From positions 1-39,105 of the forward strand of contig JBDRGZ010000068.1 in assembly GCA_043817345.1 (NCBI GenBank): a DNA stretch of 39,105 bases, written 5' to 3'. This document shows positions 1 through 7,657 of this stretch, one piece after another. A model generated the notes under the pieces. That model did not search any database, was not told the origin of the DNA, and was given only the letters and a program-made list of their open reading frames with translations. The translations under genes were made by a program, and so were the position numbers. Within the stretch, counting starts at the first letter, position 1. Each line of letters starts with the position of its first letter. The stretch is from CAYSXS01 sp043817345. GTDB taxonomy: Bacteria > Patescibacteriota > Patescibacteriia > UBA2196.

Positions 1-264
1 CAAGAACTATTAGCTAATATACGGAAACAAGTTGTTTATAGTATATATAAGGTTGGTGGTTTATCCTCCTCCGTTCCCCAAAGTTCTATTGACACCACGG
101 CGGATAAACTTCAGTTTGCAGGCAATACAAGTTCAACAATAAAGGGTTTGCCCGCCGAAGCAAGAGGGTCGCCAGTGGCGAAGGCGGGTAAAACCAAAGT
201 TGGTCGGAATGACCCATGTCCATGTGGTTCAAACAAAAAGTATAAGAAATGTTGCGGGGCTTAA
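1..264 (+). CDS. secA: SecA preprotein translocase ATPase, C-terminal end (partial)
   Basis: Reading frame 1 is open from the window edge to TAA at 262-264. The last 22 residues are the SecA C-terminal zinc motif (VGRNDPCPCGS, then KKYKKCCG), whose three Cys plus final Cys-Cys region binds Zn and contacts SecB or the ribosome in known SecA proteins. SecA drives protein export through SecYEG at the inner membrane. The linker before the motif is odd: it contains two stretches (residues about 21-36 and 49-64 of this fragment) encoded by palindromic repeats, so the linker has been lengthened by repeat insertion. Identity is very secure from the zinc motif; the rest of the gene lies outside the window. 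Confidence 0.95.
   Translation, partial: QELLANIRKQVVYSIYKVGGLSSSVPQSSIDTTADKLQFAGNTSSTIKGLPAEARGSPVAKAGKTKVGRNDPCPCGSNKKYKKCCGA
61..107. repeat. palindromic element, in frame inside secA
   Basis: Arms TTATCC at 61 and GGATAA ending at 107, with further pairing TCCG/CGGCGG inside. The same arm type (ATCCGCC...GGCGGAT) occurs in tpiA at 28621 and near 7411. It is read through as coding sequence in the SecA linker. Confidence 0.6.
147..192. repeat. palindromic element (CCCGCC/GGCGGG family), in frame inside secA
   Basis: Arms TTTGCCCGCC (147-156) and GGCGGGTAAA (183-192) pair over ten positions with one mismatch (G opposite T). The GC-rich block contrasts with the AT-rich gene. The same CCCGCC...GGCGGG ends occur in the dnaK terminator (about 11876-11914) and around the tRNA nested at 31127-31236. 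Confidence 0.75.
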
Positions 265-265
265 T

Positions 266-421
266 ATGCAGAAAGTTAAAATCAAAAAATCAATAGAAAA
301 AATTAGTCATTTTCAATGTGGTAAGTGTAAAAAATGGTGGACTATTGGTGATGCTTCAGAAAAAAAGAAAAAATGGTTCTGTCCTTGGTGTGGATTGGAG
401 CAGGAAGTTGTGATAAAATAA
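266..421 (+). CDS. small zinc-ribbon protein
   Basis: A 51-residue protein starting at ATG 266, one base after the secA stop. An earlier in-frame ATG at 200 lies inside secA and is not used here. Two Cys pairs (CGKC near residue 17 and CPWC near residue 40) separated by about 20 residues make a typical zinc ribbon; the rest is Lys-rich and basic, suggesting nucleic-acid or ribosome binding. No specific family is recognised. Spacing suggests co-transcription with secA. Confidence 0.65.
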   Translation: MQKVKIKKSIEKISHFQCGKCKKWWTIGDASEKKKKWFCPWCGLEQEVVIK

Positions 422-443
422 AAATAGATAATTAAAAAATAAT

Positions 444-1016
444 ATGATTAAAAAAATAAAAATACCTGTAGAAGTATCTGCTAGACATATTCATTTATCT
501 CAAAAAGATTTAGATATATTGTTTGGTAAAAAATATTTTCTTAAAAAATTAAAAGATTTATCTCAAACAGGAGAATTTGCTACTAAAGAAAAAGTTTTTA
601 GTGTGAAGAATAAAAATTATTATTTTAGAATTATTGGCCCAGTTAGAAAAGAAAGCCAAATTGAATTATCATACACAGATAGTGTTAAATTAAATATTAA
701 TATAGATTTAAGATTATCAGGAGATTTAAAAAATATTAAAAACTTTATAGAAATTAAAGGGCCAAAAGGTAAGGTAAAGATAAAAGTAATTATAGCAAAA
801 CGACATTTACATTGTTCGACCGATGAAGCCAAAAAATTAAAGTTAAAAAATAACCAAAAAGCTAGTATTAAAATTATAGGCGAGAGAGGATTGGTTTTTG
901 AAAATATAATTGTCAGGGTGGGCGAAAAATATAATTTATCGTGTCACGTAGATACTGACGAAGCTAATGCTTGTGGATTAGGTAAAGTCTGTGGTACAGG
1001 TTTTTTAATTAAGTAA
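444..1016 (+). CDS. pduL: PduL-type phosphate acyltransferase (phosphotransacetylase)
   Basis: A 190-residue protein with the two-barrel PduL layout. Residues 12-19 (SARHIHLS) and 120-124 (RHLHC) are the paired His motifs that bind two metal ions; HVDTDEANA at 168-176 is the third conserved block. Middle motifs include LKDLSQTGEFA, GPVRKESQIE and SGD. PduL converts acyl-CoA plus phosphate to acyl phosphate plus CoA; unrelated to Pta but doing the same job. It lies 3 bases before acetate kinase and upstream of the 2-oxoacid oxidoreductase genes, so acetyl-CoA to acetyl phosphate is the likely reaction. There is no microcompartment context and no obvious N-terminal targeting extension. The family call is secure; substrate is inferred from neighbours. 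Confidence 0.92.
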   Translation: MIKKIKIPVEVSARHIHLSQKDLDILFGKKYFLKKLKDLSQTGEFATKEKVFSVKNKNYYFRIIGPVRKESQIELSYTDSVKLNINIDLRLSGDLKNIKNFIEIKGPKGKVKIKVIIAKRHLHCSTDEAKKLKLKNNQKASIKIIGERGLVFENIIVRVGEKYNLSCHVDTDEANACGLGKVCGTGFLIK

Positions 1017-1019
1017 TTT

Positions 1020-2060
1020 ATGCAGATTCTTGTTTTAAATTTAGGGTCAACTTCTTTTAAATTTGAGTTATTCAATTCAGAAACTTTAGAATCTCTACAA
1101 AAAGGAAATTTTGAAATAGAACAGATAGAAGAAGGAATACAGGAAGAAGTTAATAGAATTTTTAGAGAAGTTCTACGTAAAATTGGTGAAGTAGACAATA
1201 TTGAATCTGTTGGTCATAGGGTTGTGCATGGAGGAGAAAAATACACAGAAACCCTAAAGATTAATCAGGAAAATATTTCAGAGTTGGAAGAAATAAATTC
1301 TTTAGCTCCTTTACATAACCCTTTTAACTTGGCAGGTATTAAAAGTGTACAAGAGTATTTACCTGAAGTAGATAACTATGCAGTTTTTGACACTGCTTTA
1401 TATAAAAATCTTCCAGAACATTCAAAAGTTTATCCAATTCCATATGAATATTATGAACAAGGAATAAGAAAATTTGGTTTTCATGGTATTTCACATAAAT
1501 ATGCAGTAGAACAAGCTGCACAGAAGTTAAAAAAGGATTTAGATAAAATTAACCTAATATCAGTACATTTGGGTGGTGGTTGTTCAATTACTGCTTTTGA
1601 AAATGGTAAACCAATTGATACTTCAATGGGTTTTACGCCAATGCAGGGTTTAATGATGCAAACTAGAAGCGGTGATATAGATCCAGGAATAATTTTTAAA
1701 CTAATAGAACAAGAAGAAGATACAAAAATAGTTAAGGATGTTTTAAACAAAGAATCTGGTATAAAAGGTGTTTGTGGACTTAATAATTATCTAGACCTCC
1801 TAGAAGCTGTGAAAAACAAAGATGAAAAGGCTATTTTAGCTTTTAAGATGTATATATCAAGTATTCAAAAATATATTGGCGCTTATATAGCTATTTTAGG
1901 GCATGTAGATGTAATTGTCTTTACAGGTAAGATTGGTGCTGGTAAGATAGAAACACATAATGCAATTATGAAATCACAGTTATTTAAAGATATTAAGAGT
2001 ATAACTGTGGATCCATGGGAAGAATTAGCAATTGCAAAAGAGATAAAAGAAAATATTTAA
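1020..2060 (+). CDS. ackA: acetate kinase
   Basis: A 346-residue protein, shorter than the usual roughly 400. The start LVLNLGSTSFKF contains Asn7 and the phosphate-1 loop; GHRVVHGG (Arg67), DTALYKNLPE (Asp124), GFHGISHKY (153-161), HLGGG (183-187) and TRSGDIDPG (Arg216) are conserved acetate/butyrate kinase blocks. The adenosine loop reads FTGKIGAG rather than the common FTGGIGEN. It makes ATP and acetate from acetyl phosphate and ADP, the pay-off step of the PduL-AckA route. Butyrate kinase is a possible alternative but the pduL neighbour favours acetate. A terminator follows at 2239-2270. Confidence 0.93.
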   Translation: MQILVLNLGSTSFKFELFNSETLESLQKGNFEIEQIEEGIQEEVNRIFREVLRKIGEVDNIESVGHRVVHGGEKYTETLKINQENISELEEINSLAPLHNPFNLAGIKSVQEYLPEVDNYAVFDTALYKNLPEHSKVYPIPYEYYEQGIRKFGFHGISHKYAVEQAAQKLKKDLDKINLISVHLGGGCSITAFENGKPIDTSMGFTPMQGLMMQTRSGDIDPGIIFKLIEQEEDTKIVKDVLNKESGIKGVCGLNNYLDLLEAVKNKDEKAILAFKMYISSIQKYIGAYIAILGHVDVIVFTGKIGAGKIETHNAIMKSQLFKDIKSITVDPWEELAIAKEIKENI

Positions 2061-2064
2061 ATAA

Positions 2065-2253
2065 ATAGAAACTTTTCGTTTAAACACTGTTGGAGTTGAT
2101 AAGGATATTAACTATTTTTTATATAAAACAAAAGGTTTTATTTTAACAGGAGAGTTAAATAAAGAAGGCGAGGGGTTTATAAAAATTTTAAAAGCGAAAG
2201 ATAGGATAAAAATCAAAATACCCATTTTATTTATTTGCGAGACAACTTATTGA
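2065..2253 (+). pseudogene. open fragment with coding-like sequence, no start codon
   Basis: Between ackA and korA a frame without ATG runs from 2065 to TGA 2251. Its translation has normal protein composition (for example VGVDKDINYFLYKTKGF, then TGELNKEGEGFIKIL) and may be the tail of a decayed gene. No family recognised. Its end runs into the ackA terminator, so it could also be chance. Confidence 0.25.
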
Positions 2254-2270
2254 GTCGTCTTAATTTTTTT
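2239..2270 (+). terminator. intrinsic terminator after ackA
   Basis: AGACAACT (2240-2247) and AGTCGTCT (2253-2260) pair with one A-C mismatch around a 5-base loop, followed by TTAATTTTTTT. Confidence 0.65.
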
Positions 2271-2298
2271 TGCCAAAAAATCCATAAAAAGATATAAT
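2270..2298 (+). promoter_or_regulatory. sigma-70-type promoter of korAB
   Basis: TTGCCA (2270-2275), a 17-base spacer, then a perfect TATAAT (2293-2298). It lies 33 bases before the korA start and overlaps the T-tract of the ackA terminator. Confidence 0.7.
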
Positions 2299-2331
2299 AT
2301 ATATACAAATAAACTAAAACAAAATAAGAAT

Positions 2332-4053
2332 ATGAAAAAATTATCAATAAAAATAGTTGGACCAGCTGGGTTTGGTATTAAGGTTACAGGTATAACAATA
2401 GCTAAGGTATTTATGCGTTTAGGTTTAAATGTTTTTGCATATACAGAATACCCATCTTTAATTCGTGGAGGGCATAATACATATCAAATTGATCTATCTA
2501 AGGATAAGGTTCATTCTTCAAACCAGAAGTGTAATATTTTAATTGCTTTAACAAAAGAAGCTATTCAAAAAGAAAAAGAAAATATTGAACTAGGAGGTAT
2601 TGTTATCTGTGATAAATCAATTATTAATGAAGAAGATTTAAACCTAAGATCTATAAAAACCATAAAAGCTCCTTTGATAGAAAGTGCTAAATTTGCTGGA
2701 TCAGAGTTAATGAAAAATACAGTTGCTCTTGGAGTTTTGTTATCCCTTCTTGATCTATCTATTAAGAATTTAAATAATGTTTTAGCAGATATTTTTGCTA
2801 GTAAAAAAGAAGTGATTAAAGATAATAAAGTAGCGGCAAAAACAGGATATGATTGGATGGAACAATTTAAAAAGAAAGAGAATAGTGATTTTGATAAGTT
2901 AAGTAAAATAGTTTCTGTTTCTAAAAAAGGAAGTAATAATGTATTAATGACTGGTAATCAAGCTTGTGCAATGTCTGTGATAGCTTCTCAATGCCAAATG
3001 TATGTAGCTTATCCAATGACTCCTTCAACAGACATTTTACATATTCTTGAAGCTGAACAAAAAGAAACAGGAATGTTGATTCATCAACCAGAAGATGAGA
3101 TTTCTGGAATTCATGTAGCTTTAGGTTCTTCTTTTACAGGAGCTCGTTCAGCAGTAGGAACTTCTGGTGGAGGATTTGCTTTAATGAATGAGGGTTTTTC
3201 TTTAGCTGGGATGACAGAAACTCCTTTAGTTGTTTTTGAGGTTATGAGACCTGCTCCAGCTACAGGTAACCCTACTTGGTCAGATCAAGGTGATTTAGGA
3301 TATGTTGTTAATGCAGGACACGGTGAGTTTGCTAAAATTGTAATAACACCAGGAACACCAGAACAATCTTTTAATTTAGTACAGCATGCTTTTAATTTAG
3401 CAGATAAATATCAAACCCCTGTAGTAATATTATCAGACAAACATTTAGGAGAGTCTAGCTTTACAGTTAGTAAAGAGGTGTTTAATGAAGTAGATAAAAT
3501 AGATAGAGGAAAGATTGTAAAATCTGTTAAACAAGCACAAGAAATATTTATGCGTTACAAAGTAGAAAAAGATGGAATTTCAGCAAGAACAATTCCTGGA
3601 ATACAAAATGGAGAACATATTGCTAATTCAGATGAACATGACGAATATGGATATTCAGATGAATCAAGCAAAGTTAGAATCCAACAAATGGACAAAAGAA
3701 TGAAAAAATTAGATGAGATTAAAAAAGATATTCCTTTACCAAAAGTTTATGGTCCAAAAATTGCTTCAAAAACATTAGTTTGTTGGGGATCTAGTTTTGG
3801 AGCATGTAAGGACACTGTTGATAATAATAAGGATATTAATTTAATAAATTTTGAATATGTTTATCCAATGCCAAATAATTTAGATAAATTTTTAAAGAAA
3901 TTTAGGAAATTAATTTTAGTTGAACAAAATAAGACAGGACAGTTAGGAAAACTAATTAGACAAGAAACAGGTATTCAAATTAAAGATAAAATATTAAAAT
4001 ATGATTCAAGGCCTTTTTGGAGTGATGAGGTTTTGTCTTTATTGTCATCCTGA
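2332..4053 (+). CDS. korA: 2-oxoacid:ferredoxin oxidoreductase, fused gamma-alpha subunit
   Basis: A 573-residue protein. Residues 1 to about 190 are the gamma domain (GPAGFGIKVTG, then SLIRGGHNTYQI), residues about 205-400 the pyrimidine-binding alpha domain (GNQACAMSVIASQCQMYVAYPMTPST; EDEISGIHVALGSSFTGARS; TSGGGFALMNEG), followed by the alpha C-terminal domain. With KorB it decarboxylates a 2-oxoacid to acyl-CoA and reduces ferredoxin. With pduL and ackA just upstream, pyruvate is the likely substrate, although this subunit layout is also used by 2-oxoglutarate and other 2-oxoacid enzymes. The last two codons and the stop (TCATCCTGA) come from an interspersed repeat, so the native C-terminus may have been replaced by repeat sequence. 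Confidence 0.9.
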   Translation: MKKLSIKIVGPAGFGIKVTGITIAKVFMRLGLNVFAYTEYPSLIRGGHNTYQIDLSKDKVHSSNQKCNILIALTKEAIQKEKENIELGGIVICDKSIINEEDLNLRSIKTIKAPLIESAKFAGSELMKNTVALGVLLSLLDLSIKNLNNVLADIFASKKEVIKDNKVAAKTGYDWMEQFKKKENSDFDKLSKIVSVSKKGSNNVLMTGNQACAMSVIASQCQMYVAYPMTPSTDILHILEAEQKETGMLIHQPEDEISGIHVALGSSFTGARSAVGTSGGGFALMNEGFSLAGMTETPLVVFEVMRPAPATGNPTWSDQGDLGYVVNAGHGEFAKIVITPGTPEQSFNLVQHAFNLADKYQTPVVILSDKHLGESSFTVSKEVFNEVDKIDRGKIVKSVKQAQEIFMRYKVEKDGISARTIPGIQNGEHIANSDEHDEYGYSDESSKVRIQQMDKRMKKLDEIKKDIPLPKVYGPKIASKTLVCWGSSFGACKDTVDNNKDINLINFEYVYPMPNNLDKFLKKFRKLILVEQNKTGQLGKLIRQETGIQIKDKILKYDSRPFWSDEVLSLLSS

Positions 4054-4205
4054 GCGACTTTTAAGGTTGTTAGGAGCCGAAGGATCTCATGTACACATTT
4101 TTCTAAATAGAATAATGAAACATAACTAGTATATTTTAATTCTTCTACACTTTAAAAATAAAAATTAAACAGATTCTTCTCCCGCTATCGCGGGATCAGA
4201 ATGAC
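4044..4205. repeat. interspersed repeat (GTCATCCTGA...TCAGAATGAC family) between korA and korB
   Basis: Left half starts GTCATCCTGAGCG and runs to GAAGGATCT; right half reads AGATTCTTC...ATCAGAATGAC. The arms form a large imperfect hairpin. The right half contains a small palindrome CCCGCTATCGCGGG. Related copies lie at 6800, 14327 (half), 18162 (inside a gene) and 37693. Confidence 0.85.
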
Positions 4206-4213
4206 ATTTATTT

Positions 4214-5059
4214 ATGAATATAAAACCACAAGATTACAATACTTCATATAAACCAACATGGTGTCCATGTTGTGGAGATTTTGGGATATGGACAGCTATT
4301 AAAAATGCATTATCTGAATTAGATATTGCACCGCATAATGTTGTCATAACATATGACATTGGGTGTATAGGCAACATGGCTAGCGCAGTTAAATGCTATG
4401 GTTTCCATTCTTTGCATGGCAGGGCTTTACCAGTAGCCGTTGGAGCTAAATTAGCTAATCCTAAGTTAACTGTATTATCAATAGTTGGCGATGGAGGTAT
4501 GTATGGAGAAGGCACAAATCATTTAATTCATTCTGCAAGATACAATGTGGATGTGAATTTAATTGTAGCTAACAATCATAGTTTTAGTTTAACTACTGGT
4601 CAATCATCTCCAACATCTGAAAAAGGTTATGTAACCAAAACTACACCTTGGGGGGAAATTAAAAAACCAATTAATCCAATTGCTTTATCATTATCATCAG
4701 GTTCAAGTTTTGTAGCTCGAGCAGTAGCTTTTAATATTAAACATATGACTGAAATGATTAAGCAAGCCATTGAACATAAAGGTTTTTCACATGTAGATGT
4801 ATTACAGCAGTGTCTTACTTTTAATAAAGTAAATACAGTTGAATGGATGAAAGATAAGGTGTATGAGTTAGAAAAACCTATTAGTAGTCTAGAAACAGCT
4901 TTAAATAAAGCTTTAGAGCAAGATAAATTACCAATAGGCATATTTTACAAAGAAGATAAAAAGAGCTATAGTGAAGAACTAGATTTTAGTGCTAATGTCT
5001 GTGCTGTTGAGCAGACTATTAAATTTGATAAGAATAGTCTTTTAAGTGAGTATGTCTAA
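4214..5059 (+). CDS. korB: 2-oxoacid:ferredoxin oxidoreductase, beta subunit (TPP-binding)
   Basis: A 281-residue TPP domain. WCPCCGDFG near residue 17, GCIGNM near residue 51 and QCLTFN near residue 198 supply the Cys residues that hold the 4Fe-4S cluster in this family. IVGDGGMYGEG followed about 28 residues later by NNHSFSLTTGQ is the TPP/Mg motif. It forms the enzyme with KorA and feeds electrons to a ferredoxin that is not in this window. The two genes are separated by a 162-bp repeat, which is unusual for tightly coupled subunits. Which 2-oxoacid is used cannot be read from sequence alone. Confidence 0.92.
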   Translation: MNIKPQDYNTSYKPTWCPCCGDFGIWTAIKNALSELDIAPHNVVITYDIGCIGNMASAVKCYGFHSLHGRALPVAVGAKLANPKLTVLSIVGDGGMYGEGTNHLIHSARYNVDVNLIVANNHSFSLTTGQSSPTSEKGYVTKTTPWGEIKKPINPIALSLSSGSSFVARAVAFNIKHMTEMIKQAIEHKGFSHVDVLQQCLTFNKVNTVEWMKDKVYELEKPISSLETALNKALEQDKLPIGIFYKEDKKSYSEELDFSANVCAVEQTIKFDKNSLLSEYV

Positions 5060-6800
5060 AAGGTGGTTATTAAAACCTAAATATCCGCAAGAATTTGCAG
5101 AAAAATTACCGGGCTATAATCCGGTAATTTTGCAATTACTTTATGATCGTGGTTTAGACACACATAAAAAAGTAGATGAGTTTTTAAATCCTGACTATAC
5201 TCAAGACATTTATGATCCTTTTTTGTTTAATGAAATGCAGAAAGCTGTTGATAGAATCAACAAAGCAGTTAAGAATGATGAAAAGATTTTAGTTTACGGA
5301 GACTATGATGCTGATGGTGTTACTTCTACTACACTTTTAGTAAAAACATTAGAAAAAATTAATGCAAAAAATATTGAAATACATATTCCGCATAGGCATT
5401 TGGATGGTTATGGAATGAATAAACAGGCGGTTCAAAACTTTGTTGATAATGGTATAAAATTAGTTATTACTGTTGATTGTGGAATAACAAATATTGAACA
5501 GATAGAATTATTAAAACAAAATAATATTGACACAATTGTTACAGATCACCATTTACAAGCAAAAGAATTACCAGATGCTTTTGCAATTATTAATCCATCA
5601 GTAGAAACAGAAAAATATCCTTTTAAAAAATTAGCTGGAGTAGGGGTTGCTTTTAAATTAGCTCAAGCTCTTTTTAAATCACAGAATGATTCAGAAGATT
5701 ACGAAGCTTTTGAAAAATGGCTTTTAGATGTAGTTACAATTGGGACGATTGGTGATGTAGCTCCCATTTTAGGTGAAAACAGAACTTTGGTTAAATATGG
5801 TTTAATGGTTTTAAATAAAACACCACGCAAAGGTCTAAGAGAATTAATTAGAGTTAGTTCTTTGTCTAATGGGCATGATCCAAGTCAGGAAATTCCTTTA
5901 GGTGAAGATATTTATGAATTAAATGTTAGAAATGTAGCTTGGCAGATTGTGCCACGCATAAATGCAGCTGGTAGAATAGATCATGCCAATTTAGCATACA
6001 CTTTATTAACCACAGAAGATGAAATGGAGGCAGTTGCTTTAGCACAAGATATACATCAAAAAAATTTAGAACGACAGAAAATAGCTGAAACTATGTTAAC
6101 TGAGGCAGAAGAATTAATTGGTAAAGTAACAGATGAAGATAAAATTTTAATTATTGCTAAAGAAGGCTGGCTAGAAGGTATAGTTGGTTTAGTTGCAGGG
6201 AAATTAAAAGATAGATATAACAGACCAATAATATTATTAAATAAAGATGGAGAAAACTATTCTGGTTCAGGTAGAAGTATTTCAGAATTTAATATTACAG
6301 AGGCTTTACAAGAATGTAGTGAATTGCTAGACAGATTTGGTGGACATGCTCAAGCCTGTGGTTTAGGTTTAACTGGAGAAAAGAATTTTAACGGGCTTAA
6401 GGATAAAATTAAATCAATTGCTAATGAAAAGTTAAAAGGTATTGAACTTGTACCAACAATAGAAATTGATGTAGAATTAAAAATGGAGGATTTAAATTGG
6501 GATCTTTGGGATGAAATAGAAAAATTTGAGCCTTTTGCAGAAGCTAACCCATTACCTTTATTTTTAATTAAAAATGTTAAGATAGAAGAAATGGATATAA
6601 TTGGAAAAAATAATAATACATTAAGATTTCAATTGTCTCAGAATAATGAAAAACAAAAAGCAATATCTTTTGGAAAAGTAGAGGAGTGGGGTGATAAAAT
6701 TAAGGTAGGGGATAATATAGATGTTGTTGTCGAGTTTGGTGTGAATGAATGGAATGGAAATAGGGAATTACAATTTAAAATTATTGATTGGAAGAAGTAG
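5052..6800 (+). CDS. recJ: single-stranded-DNA-specific exonuclease RecJ
   Basis: About 582 residues. VYGDYDADGVTST near residue 85 (motif I), VTVDCGI, TDHH near residue 160 (DHH motif) and the C-terminal DHHA1 block GGHAQACGLGL are all present, followed by an OB-fold-like C-terminus. RecJ degrades single-stranded DNA 5' to 3' in recombination and mismatch repair. An in-frame GTG at 5046 is possible, but ATG at 5052 is preferred; either overlaps the end of korB, suggesting translational coupling. Confidence 0.95.
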   Translation: MSKRWLLKPKYPQEFAEKLPGYNPVILQLLYDRGLDTHKKVDEFLNPDYTQDIYDPFLFNEMQKAVDRINKAVKNDEKILVYGDYDADGVTSTTLLVKTLEKINAKNIEIHIPHRHLDGYGMNKQAVQNFVDNGIKLVITVDCGITNIEQIELLKQNNIDTIVTDHHLQAKELPDAFAIINPSVETEKYPFKKLAGVGVAFKLAQALFKSQNDSEDYEAFEKWLLDVVTIGTIGDVAPILGENRTLVKYGLMVLNKTPRKGLRELIRVSSLSNGHDPSQEIPLGEDIYELNVRNVAWQIVPRINAAGRIDHANLAYTLLTTEDEMEAVALAQDIHQKNLERQKIAETMLTEAEELIGKVTDEDKILIIAKEGWLEGIVGLVAGKLKDRYNRPIILLNKDGENYSGSGRSISEFNITEALQECSELLDRFGGHAQACGLGLTGEKNFNGLKDKIKSIANEKLKGIELVPTIEIDVELKMEDLNWDLWDEIEKFEPFAEANPLPLFLIKNVKIEEMDIIGKNNNTLRFQLSQNNEKQKAISFGKVEEWGDKIKVGDNIDVVVEFGVNEWNGNRELQFKIIDWKK

Positions 6801-6903
6801 TCATCCTGAGGAGGAGTCCCGATAGGGTGACGACGAAGGATCTGTTATAAAAATTACACAGATTCTTCGCTTTTAGTGACTATAAAAGTCGCTCAGAATG
6901 ACA
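6800..6903. repeat. interspersed repeat (GTCATCCTGA...TCAGAATGAC family)
   Basis: Complete copy of about 104 bp between recJ and rnhA, from GTCATCCTGAGG directly after the recJ stop to CTCAGAATGACA just before the rnhA ATG. The central arms GAAGGATCTGTT and ACAGATTCTTC pair. Confidence 0.85.
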
Positions 6904-6905
6904 TT

Positions 6906-7310
6906 ATGATAGAAAAAGTAATAATATATACAGATGGTGGTGCGCGTGGCAATCCTGGTCCTGCAGGTATTGGTGCTGTAATTTTTAATGAAAAAAAAGA
7001 TATTGTAGGACAATACAAAAAATATATTGGTGAAACCACAAATAATCAGGCTGAATATAGGGCAGTAGTGTTAGGTTTGGAAAAAGCTAAAGAATTACAA
7101 GCAGAAGAAGTTGAAGTTAATTTAGATTCAGAATTGGTGTGTTCTCAAATTAATGGGGTATATAAGCTAAAAAATAAAGACTTTCAGGATAGCTTTATTA
7201 AAATCTATAACCTAAAACAGTCATTTAAAAAAATAAAATTTAAACATATTCCTAGAGAAAAGAACAAATTAGCTGATAGTTTAGCAAATCAAGCCATGGA
7301 TGCTACTTGA
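6906..7310 (+). CDS. rnhA: ribonuclease HI
   Basis: 134 residues from ATG 6906; the longer frame from 6876 would begin inside the repeat and is rejected. Catalytic acids are Asp10 (YTDGGARGNPG), Glu50 (NNQAEYRA), Asp74 (NLDSELV) and Asp124 (KLADSLAN), the complete RNase H set. It removes RNA from RNA-DNA hybrids. The translation start follows a repeat by three bases, so any ribosome binding site must be supplied by the repeat. Confidence 0.94.
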   Translation: MIEKVIIYTDGGARGNPGPAGIGAVIFNEKKDIVGQYKKYIGETTNNQAEYRAVVLGLEKAKELQAEEVEVNLDSELVCSQINGVYKLKNKDFQDSFIKIYNLKQSFKKIKFKHIPREKNKLADSLANQAMDAT

Positions 7311-7445
7311 TCCTCCTTCGCTCACTAACGAATATTTATTGCTATGGCGGACAAGCATATTATTCTTTTTAAATAAAATTTTATTTAAAAAGTATTTAAA
7401 ATTTATCCGCCGTAGTCCAATAGGGTTTTAAGGGCGAAGGAGGAT
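7310..7445. repeat. nested fold-back element with a 28-bp perfect palindrome
   Basis: Outer arms ATCCTCCTTCGC (7310-7321) and GCGAAGGAGGAT (7434-7445) pair perfectly over 12 bp. Inside are GGCGGAC and TATCCGCC blocks, and in the centre (7365-7392) a perfect palindrome made of CTTTTTAAATAAAA and its complement. It fills the gap between rnhA and the CIRCE operator; the centre followed by A/T runs may also stop transcription. Confidence 0.75.
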
Positions 7446-7453
7446 AAACATAA

Positions 7454-7480
7454 TTAGCACTCTTGACACGAGAGTGCTAA
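7454..7480 (+). promoter_or_regulatory. CIRCE operator (HrcA binding site)
   Basis: TTAGCACTC, nine bases, GAGTGCTAA: an exact match to the CIRCE inverted repeat bound by HrcA. It overlaps the promoter of hrcA, so HrcA would repress its own operon. Confidence 0.95.
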
Positions 7481-7492
7481 TTTTTGTATAAT
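7463..7492 (+). promoter_or_regulatory. promoter of the hrcA operon, overlapped by CIRCE
   Basis: TTGACA (7463-7468) lies in the CIRCE spacer; TATAAT (7487-7492) follows after 18 bases. Binding of HrcA to CIRCE would cover the -35 box. Confidence 0.75.
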
Positions 7493-7609
7493 TATATTAC
7501 CAAATAAATTTTAATGTATTTTTAGCTAATTTTAGCTAATATATATTAAAAATTATTTTAATTAAAATTGTGGATAAGTTAAGTTAAATAAAATTTTGTT
7601 TTATTTTAC

Positions 7610-7655
7610 CGGATCCCTCGACTACTAGCAGCCATAGAGGTCACTCAGGACAAGC
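7610..7655. repeat. short interspersed element (GGATCCCTCG...GGACA family)
   Basis: CGGATCCCTCG at the left and CTCAGGACAAGC at the right, ending just before the hrcA ATG. A shorter relative lies inside dus at 14561-14586. The AGGA near its right end is the only ribosome-binding-like sequence before hrcA. Confidence 0.5.
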
Positions 7656-7657
7656 TT

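Noticed and set aside
200..265. Longer start (ATG 200) for the zinc-ribbon gene
   Set aside because: It overlaps the conserved SecA zinc motif in another frame.
6876..6905. Longer start for RNase HI
   Set aside because: Lies in the interspersed repeat; the RNase H fold begins at ATG 6906.
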